17,071 nt of DNA from DASPTT01 sp035623275 (GTDB lineage Bacteria > Actinomycetota > Acidimicrobiia > Acidimicrobiales > UBA8190), in NCBI GenBank assembly GCA_035623275.1, contig DASPTT010000138.1, forward strand, positions 1-17,071. The letters are read 5' to 3'. Made by a program: the position numbers and the translations under genes. Under the pieces are notes generated by a model. It was not told the origin of the DNA, ran no database searches, and saw only the letters and a program-made list of their open reading frames with translations. Positions within the stretch are counted from its first letter, which is position 1. Each line of letters begins with the position of its first letter. Of the stretch, positions 13,010-17,071 are shown piece after piece.

Positions 13010-13816
13010 CTACCCGGCGGCTCCCGACCCCTGGTCGGCCAACCAGCCCGGCGGGATCTTGCCCGCGGCGCCGGGCTCTCGCGGGCCCGGCGGCCGTCCG
13101 AAGCGATACGCCGTCGGCTCGCGGCCGACCTGGACCACGATGGCCTGGCCGGTGGCGTCGCCGAGCATGCATCCGAGGACGGCCTCGGCCACGGCCTCGG
13201 GCGCGATGAGCGGGAACCCGGCGTCGGCGAGGACGTCGCGGATCTCCCCGTCGATGAGCGGCGTGTCCACCAGGCCCGGGCAGACCGCGTTGATGGTGAT
13301 GTCGTCCTGGGCCAACCGTGGCCCGAGCGACCGGACGAAGCCCACCACCGCGTGCTTCGTGAGCGTGTAGATCGGGTCGCCGGGGAAGGCGATGACGCCT
13401 GCCAACGACGACGTCGCCACGATGGCACCGCCCCCGTGCGCGGCGATCTCGGGGACGAGGGCGCGCGTCCCGAAGACGACACCGTCGACGTTGACCCCGA
13501 CGATGCGCCGGTACTGCTCGTCGGTGACCTTGGTGACGTCCTCCTCACCCGTCGTCACCCCGGCGTTGAGGAAGGCGAGGTCGACCCCGCCGAGGCCGCG
13601 GGCGGCGTCGACGATCGGGCCCCACTGCTCGGCGCGGCTGACGTCCGCCACCAGTGCGGCACCGCCGACCTCGTGCGCGGCCTCCTGCGCGGCCTCGGCG
13701 TTGCGATCGACCACGAGGACGGAGGCCCCTTCGCCCGCCAGGAGCCGGGCGCTGGCGCGGCCGATCCCCGACGCCCCGCCGGTGACGACGGCCACCTTCC
13801 CCTCCAGTGCACCCAC
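13010..13816 (-). CDS. Short-chain dehydrogenase/reductase (SDR), NAD-dependent type
   Basis: 268 residues, classical SDR. The nucleotide-binding motif is T12-G-G-A-S-G-I-G19, Asp37 at the end of strand beta2 favours NAD over NADP, and N84-A-G86 follows. The catalytic residues are Ser136/Ser137 in ATSSLAG and Tyr150-T-L-T-Lys154; N-A-V-C-P-G-L-V-D-T-P is the usual post-active-site loop. It resembles 15-hydroxyprostaglandin dehydrogenase-like and other broad alcohol/3-oxo reductases; substrate unknown. The C-terminus carries an extra Pro/Gly/Arg-rich tail of about 30 residues (from about 238) not typical of the fold. The GTG start has a good ribosome-binding site, GGGAGG 5 bases upstream, in contrast to the leaderless genes around it, and a TAGGGT hexamer about 50 bases upstream. 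Confidence 0.9.
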   Translation of the reverse strand: MGALEGKVAVVTGGASGIGRASARLLAGEGASVLVVDRNAEAAQEAAHEVGGAALVADVSRAEQWGPIVDAARGLGGVDLAFLNAGVTTGEEDVTKVTDEQYRRIVGVNVDGVVFGTRALVPEIAAHGGGAIVATSSLAGVIAFPGDPIYTLTKHAVVGFVRSLGPRLAQDDITINAVCPGLVDTPLIDGEIRDVLADAGFPLIAPEAVAEAVLGCMLGDATGQAIVVQVGREPTAYRFGRPPGPREPGAAGKIPPGWLADQGSGAAG

Positions 13817-13821
13817 GGCGG

Positions 13822-13827
13822 CCTCCC
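13822..13827 (-). promoter_or_regulatory. Ribosome-binding site GGGAGG of the SDR gene
   Basis: GGGAGG on the minus strand lies 5 bases before the GTG at 13816. It decides the start and is the clearest Shine-Dalgarno sequence noticed in the window. Confidence 0.7.
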
Positions 13828-13866
13828 TCGGACCATCGGCCCGATCTCCTCGGGCGTCGGCGCACG

Positions 13867-13872
13867 ACCCTA
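13867..13872 (-). promoter_or_regulatory. Predicted -10 hexamer TAGGGT for the SDR gene
   Basis: TAGGGT on the minus strand would give a leader of about 45 bases that carries the GGGAGG ribosome-binding site, so this gene appears to use a leadered transcript. Confidence 0.4.
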
Positions 13873-13892
13873 TCGGCGCACGTGGCGGCGGT

Positions 13893-13941
13893 GCCCGTGC
13901 CGACCGGGCCGGCAGGGGCAGGCCCGTGCCGACCGGGCCGG
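13893..13941. repeat. 20-bp direct repeat, period 29, in the SDR/Lgt-like intergenic region
   Basis: GCCCGTGCCGACCGGGCCGG occurs at 13893-13912 and again at 13922-13941 without mismatch. The copies lie between the two divergent promoter hexamers, so they could be a regulator-binding repeat or a recent short duplication. Confidence 0.7.
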
Positions 13942-13953
13942 GGCGGACGGCGG

Positions 13954-13959
13954 TACGCT
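13954..13959 (+). promoter_or_regulatory. Predicted -10 hexamer TACGCT for the leader ORF and Lgt-like operon
   Basis: TACGCT is followed by 7 bases and the ATG at 13967. That ATG opens a 14-codon ORF, not the Lgt-like gene. The in-frame GTG at 13963 is only 3 bases from the hexamer, too close for a usual start site. Confidence 0.5.
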
Positions 13960-13966
13960 TCAGTGC

Positions 13967-14011
13967 ATGCGACGTTGCCCGTCGACGCCGTCGCGCTCGA
14001 GGACCCCGTGA
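13967..14011 (+). CDS. Putative 14-residue leader peptide, coupled to the Lgt-like gene
   Basis: The ATG at 13967 opens a short frame encoding M-R-R-C-P-S-T-P-S-R-S-R-T-P and ending at TGA 14009-14011. The stop overlaps the GTG start of the Lgt-like gene as GTGA, the same overlap as between long genes elsewhere here. The TACGCT hexamer 7 bases before the ATG would make it a leaderless message. The peptide is too short for a fold; it could simply deliver ribosomes to the next start. The single Cys and several Ser/Arg codons could allow attenuation, but no alternative hairpins were worked out. If the Lgt-like gene really starts at GTG 13963, this ORF is spurious. Confidence 0.35.
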   Translation: MRRCPSTPSRSRTP

Positions 14012-14874
14012 AGCCCATCCCCGTCGTCTTCCATCTCGGACCCGTCCAGGTCCACACCTACGGGATCGGGCTGGCCATCACCTTCCTGTTCGGCCTCCTG
14101 TACTTCGAGCGCCGCCTGCGCAAGGCCGGCTACCGAACGGACTGGTTCACCGGCGTGTTCATCTGGATCGTGGTCAGCGCGGTCATCGGTGCCCGCACCC
14201 TGCACGTCATCGCCAACTGGTCGCTCTACTCGGACCATCCGAGCCAGATCCTCGCCATCTGGAACGGCGGCCTGTCGTCGTTCGGGGGGCTCCTGTTCGC
14301 GGTGCCGGTCGGGATCGTCCTGAGCCGACGGCGGTGCCCCGAGCTGCCCACCGTGCGTGAGCTGGATCTGGCCGCCCCCGTCCTCGTCGCCGCGTGGGGG
14401 ATCGGCCGGCTGCTCGGCCCGCAGCTGATGGTCGCGGGCGGAGGCGCCCAGACGACGGCCTGGTTCGGGCTCTCCTACGCCGGGCAGGTCGGCAAGCGCG
14501 TGCCCGTGCCCATCTTCCAGGCGATCGACTGCTTCGTCATCTTCGGCGTGCTCATGCTCATCGAGCACTACTACCGCGAACGGCCCGACGGGTTCGTCGC
14601 CTCCACGGCCGTCGCGCTGTGGGGCCTGTCGCGCTTCTTCGAGGAGCACTTCTGGCTGGGCCTGGGCGCGCAGAAGGGGTCGACCCAGGCCGAATCGCAC
14701 GCCGGGCCGATCCTGGTCCAGGGCGCGGGGCTGCTCATGTTCGCGGCTGGAGCCGTGCTCATGGTGTGGTGCTGGCACCGCGGGCGCACACGCGCCGGAA
14801 CGCAGGCCCCGGGCACGTCGGACGTAGCGGACGACGCGCGCGCGCCGGTGGCGCAGGGCGCCGACACCCCATAG
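14008..14874 (+). CDS. Divergent prolipoprotein diacylglyceryl transferase (Lgt)-like membrane protein
   Basis: 288 residues with about seven membrane segments. The N-terminal V-V-F-H-L-G-P-V-Q-V-H-T-Y-G-I-G and the block IWNGGLSSFGGL clearly place it in the Lgt family, which transfers diacylglyceryl from phosphatidylglycerol to lipoprotein cysteines. Several residues essential in E. coli Lgt look replaced: His103 corresponds to Phe92, Asn146 to Gly137 (GRLLGPQ instead of GRLGNF) and Arg239 to Trp216, while Tyr18 and Arg134 (E. coli Tyr26 and Arg143) are kept. The HPxQLYE motif reads VPIFQAID. It may therefore be a paralogue with another substrate or an inactive form. GTG 14008 is chosen because it gives the usual Lgt N-terminus; GTG 13963 would add 15 residues. 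The C-terminal tail (about 255-288) is hydrophilic. A GT-C-like gene follows after 14 bases. Confidence 0.75.
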   Translation: MKPIPVVFHLGPVQVHTYGIGLAITFLFGLLYFERRLRKAGYRTDWFTGVFIWIVVSAVIGARTLHVIANWSLYSDHPSQILAIWNGGLSSFGGLLFAVPVGIVLSRRRCPELPTVRELDLAAPVLVAAWGIGRLLGPQLMVAGGGAQTTAWFGLSYAGQVGKRVPVPIFQAIDCFVIFGVLMLIEHYYRERPDGFVASTAVALWGLSRFFEEHFWLGLGAQKGSTQAESHAGPILVQGAGLLMFAAGAVLMVWCWHRGRTRAGTQAPGTSDVADDARAPVAQGADTP

Positions 14875-14888
14875 GCCCGATCCGCCCC

Positions 14889-16454
14889 ATGCCACAGGGT
14901 GCGACGGCCGATCCGGCCCTCGACGCGACGGGGGCGGAGGCCCCCGACGCGCCGGGCACCGGCGGCGGATCCCCGGGGACGGCGACCTCGGCGCAGGCGT
15001 CGCGCCGTCACTCGTCGCGCCGTCACTCGTCGCGGTGGCGGTTCGTCGTCGTCGCCCTCGTCGTCTACTACGCGCTGGCCTTCGCCGTCTTCGCCCGCTG
15101 GGACAGCCGCCACTGGTACCCGGTGACGGGCGACGAACCCCATTACCTGGTCATGGCCAGCGGGATCGCCCACGACCACACCGTCGAGCAGACGCGCCCC
15201 GCCGAGCAGGAGTTCGCCGCCAAGAAGATCGTCCCCGACGGTCTGGGGCCGAAGGGATCGATCCCCACCCCCGCGAACTCGCACATCATCGTCGGCCCGC
15301 ACGGGCGCTACTCCATCCACGGCATCGGGCTCCCCTTGCTCCTGGCCGCGCCCTATTGGCTGGGGGAGACCACGGGGGCGAAGCTGTGGATGATCGCCAT
15401 GAGCGGCATGGTCGTCGCCGCGGCGGCGTACGTGGCCGTGCGCCGATTCCCGTCGCGGCCAGCGGCCCTCGTCGCCACGATCGCCGCCACCGCCGCCGCC
15501 CCCCTGCTCACCTCGGCGGCCCAGGTGTACCCGGACATCCCCGGAGGTGTCGCATCGCTCGTCGTCCTCGTCGCCTACACGACGTTCGAGCGCGCCCGGC
15601 GCCTGGCGAGCGACGTCGGGCTGGCCCTCCTGCTCGCCTTCCAACCGTGGCTGCAGATCAAGTTCTCGCTGCCGGCGCTCATCGGGGCGGTGGCGCTCGG
15701 CGGCCAGTACACGCGGACGCGCCAATGGCGGCGACTCGGCCTGCTGGTGGGCATCGTCGCCGGGTCCTTCGCCCTCCTCGGCTGGTACAACGCCTATGCC
15801 TTCGGAGACGTGACCGGCCCGTACGGCGGGCTGTCGGGCAACTTCGCCCTCGACAAGACGGCGCTCATGGTGTTCGCCGGCCTGCACGTGGACCGCCTCC
15901 AAGGGATCCTCGTCCAGAACCCGCTCCTCGTCGTGGGGCTCGTCGAGCTTGTGCTCGGCGTGGCCCGGCGCCGCGCCTGGGCCCTGTACACGGCGGCCGT
16001 CTATCTCGCCTTCGTCGTGCCCAACGCGATGTTCACGAACTGGTACGGGGGTGCCAGCTTCGCCGGGCGCTTCGCCATGAGCGGCGGCATCGTGCTGGTG
16101 CTCCCCACCATCCTCGGCCTGGCACGCCTGTGGTCGTGGCGGCGCGCCGTGTTCGGCGTGGTCGTGTCCGCCGGGATCCTGCTGCAGGGCGCGTTCCTGG
16201 TCGAGTACGTGTCGCGGCGCTTCGACTTCTACAACGTGTGGCCGGGCATCGCCCCGTCGGGGTACCCGTCGCTCTACGGCCCCGTGGCCCACCTGCTCCC
16301 CGCGCTCTACAACAGCGCCTGGGCGTTCCACTTCGGCCCGAACCGGGTGGCGCTGGTGCTGGGCGCGGCCGCGGCCGTGGCGGCCCTGGGCTGGTCCGGC
16401 TACCGGCTCGTCTCCGATCGCCCCTGGCGACACGCCCCGCCGCTCGGGACCTGA
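14889..16454 (+). CDS. Multi-pass membrane protein, probable GT-C-type glycosyltransferase
   Basis: 521 residues. A hydrophilic cytoplasmic N-terminus (1-50) is rich in Ala, Gly, Pro and Arg/Ser/His and includes two S-R-R-H-S repeats. The first membrane helix (about 52-71) is followed by an outside loop with G-D82-E83-P-H-Y-L, the Asp-Glu pair expected of the lipid-linked-sugar GT-C fold (PMT/ArnT-like). About ten further hydrophobic segments follow. The loop NSHIIVGPHGRYSIHGIGLPLLLAAPYW and the later NWYGGASFAGRFAMSG resemble uncharacterised actinobacterial membrane proteins of this class. It would use polyprenyl-phosphate sugars to modify an acceptor outside the membrane. It starts 14 bases after the Lgt-like stop, in the same operon. 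The ATG lacks a clear ribosome-binding site, so coupling is likely. Sugar and acceptor are unknown; GT-C assignment is by topology and the DE motif. Confidence 0.7.
   Translation: MPQGATADPALDATGAEAPDAPGTGGGSPGTATSAQASRRHSSRRHSSRWRFVVVALVVYYALAFAVFARWDSRHWYPVTGDEPHYLVMASGIAHDHTVEQTRPAEQEFAAKKIVPDGLGPKGSIPTPANSHIIVGPHGRYSIHGIGLPLLLAAPYWLGETTGAKLWMIAMSGMVVAAAAYVAVRRFPSRPAALVATIAATAAAPLLTSAAQVYPDIPGGVASLVVLVAYTTFERARRLASDVGLALLLAFQPWLQIKFSLPALIGAVALGGQYTRTRQWRRLGLLVGIVAGSFALLGWYNAYAFGDVTGPYGGLSGNFALDKTALMVFAGLHVDRLQGILVQNPLLVVGLVELVLGVARRRAWALYTAAVYLAFVVPNAMFTNWYGGASFAGRFAMSGGIVLVLPTILGLARLWSWRRAVFGVVVSAGILLQGAFLVEYVSRRFDFYNVWPGIAPSGYPSLYGPVAHLLPALYNSAWAFHFGPNRVALVLGAAAAVAALGWSGYRLVSDRPWRHAPPLGT
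15000..15029 (+). repeat. Perfect 15-bp tandem repeat encoding S-R-R-H-S twice
   Basis: TCGCGCCGTCACTCG occurs twice without mismatch at 15000-15014 and 15015-15029, followed by a partial third copy (TCGCG). In frame it encodes residues 38-47 of the membrane protein, just before its first membrane helix. Confidence 0.85.
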
Positions 16455-16480
16455 GCCCGGCCCCGGACGGGGATCTCAGG
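16450..16480. terminator. Convergent hairpin containing both stop codons
   Basis: Outer arms CCTGAG (16450-16455) and CTCAGG (16475-16480) flank inner arms CCCCG (16461-16465) and CGGGG (16468-16472). The TGA stops of the plus-strand membrane protein and of the minus-strand TIGR03084-like gene are both within the outer arms. It has the shape of a bidirectional terminator, but no U-tract is seen. Confidence 0.55.
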
Positions 16481-17071
16481 CGTCGTGCCGGGCGCGCGGC
16501 GGTCGTCCCGGCCCCGGGGGGCCCGCGAAGGCCTGCGCGATGGCCATCCAGTCGTCGGCGGCGCGCCCGCGCACCTCGAGCCCGGTGTCGGCGACGTTGC
16601 GCCGCTGGGTGACGACGAGGCAGAAGTCGAGCGCGTTGCCCGACACGCGGTCGACCGGCCCTGCGCCTGTGCCTTCGCCGGCGCCCGCGACCCAGTCCCA
16701 GCGCTCACCCTCCGGTGACACCAGCTCGACCAGTACCGGGGCGGGAGGGACCTGGCGCCCCCGCACGGCGTACGCGTACGGGCGGGCCCGCACACCGAGA
16801 TGGGCGACGTGGCGCAACCGCCGGGTGGCGGTGCGCGTCACGCCGAGGGTGTCGGCCACGTCCTGGCCGTGCGCCCACGTCTCCATGATCCGCGCGGTGA
16901 GCGACGACCCGACACTCATGTCCGGGCCGTACCAGGGGACGCGCGTCGACGGATCGAGATCGCAGAGCGTCTCGATCATCGCAACACGCGCGCCGCGGAA
17001 CCAGGCGAGCAGCGCGTCCGGCGCGAGATCGGCGTAGCGCGCCCGGACCGACTCGGTCAGGTCGTCGCCGC
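16476..17071 (-). CDS. TIGR03084-family (DinB/mycothiol-dependent isomerase-like) protein, 5' end outside window
   Basis: About 198 codons are present; the frame stays open to the window edge (…G-D-D-L-T-E-S-V-R-A-R-Y), so the start lies outside. The stretch D-P-S-T-R-V-P-W-Y-G-P-D-M-S, then M-E-T-W-A-H-G-Q-D-V-A-D and L-R-H-V-A-H-L-G-V-R, is characteristic of TIGR03084, an actinobacterial branch of the DinB/maleylpyruvate-isomerase-like helical bundle. The Glu and His of the ETWAHGQD helix are probable metal ligands; the remaining His should lie in the missing N-terminal helix. The C-terminal part (ALDFCLVVTQRR, WMAIAQAFAGPPGPGR) matches the family's usual ending. Related enzymes use mycothiol, but this subfamily's reaction is not established. 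An internal ATG at 16979 exists but would remove conserved sequence. Confidence 0.8.
   Translation of the reverse strand, partial: GDDLTESVRARYADLAPDALLAWFRGARVAMIETLCDLDPSTRVPWYGPDMSVGSSLTARIMETWAHGQDVADTLGVTRTATRRLRHVAHLGVRARPYAYAVRGRQVPPAPVLVELVSPEGERWDWVAGAGEGTGAGPVDRVSGNALDFCLVVTQRRNVADTGLEVRGRAADDWMAIAQAFAGPPGPGRPPRARHDA

Noticed and set aside
1..17071. Mobile element, phage, integron or tRNA-associated island
   Set aside because: No transposase, integrase, terminal inverted repeats, tRNA or clear compositional break beyond the short 9680-9735 patch was seen.

Overview
The window is a very GC-rich (visibly above 70%), gene-dense chromosomal segment with actinobacterial style: GTG starts are common, genes overlap by four bases, TANNNT promoter hexamers sit directly upstream of start codons, and one surface protein has a TTTTVPPTTTTT-type linker. 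The gene set (ethylmalonyl-CoA pathway enzymes, actinobacterial-type MutY, TIGR03084-like protein, conserved actinobacterial orphan families) fits an actinobacterium, possibly of the Acidimicrobiia; the lineage is inference. No rRNA, tRNA, CRISPR array, transposon or phage gene was seen, and no stretch longer than about 210 bases lacks a gene.

Layout. Positions 1-4191 (minus strand) hold a six-gene run: DUF6941-like protein, MaoC-type hydratase, MutY, an APH-fold phosphotransferase, a DUF7064/AttH-like protein and the start of a nucleoside phosphorylase-family gene that leaves the window. A divergent promoter region at about 4189-4242 separates it from a SAM methyltransferase (plus), which is followed by methylsuccinyl-CoA dehydrogenase (mcd, plus). 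Convergent to mcd is a malyl-CoA/methylmalyl-CoA lyase-type gene (minus). Next come DUF885 peptidase-like and dienelactone hydrolase genes (minus, one operon), an unrecognised membrane-anchored low-complexity protein (plus), an eIF-2B-like conserved protein (minus), a secreted NlpC/P60 hydrolase (plus) and an SDR oxidoreductase (minus). The right end has a divergent Lgt-like membrane protein with a GT-C-like membrane protein (plus operon), and a TIGR03084-family gene (minus) that runs off the window.

How the genes may work together. The MaoC hydratase, the 547-residue acyl-CoA dehydrogenase and the CitE-like lyase match three consecutive late steps of the ethylmalonyl-CoA pathway (methylsuccinyl-CoA to mesaconyl-CoA to methylmalyl-CoA to glyoxylate plus propionyl-CoA). 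This suggests acetyl-CoA assimilation or C2/C4 acyl-CoA metabolism without isocitrate lyase. The rest looks like housekeeping and envelope functions: DNA repair, peptidoglycan hydrolysis and envelope glycosylation.

The most notable non-gene signals are seven TANNNT hexamers placed 6-8 bases before start codons (predicted leaderless transcripts), a chain of GTGA start/stop overlaps, a 14-codon leader ORF coupled to the Lgt-like gene, and an NlpC/P60 gene whose signal peptide has no conventional start codon in the right place.
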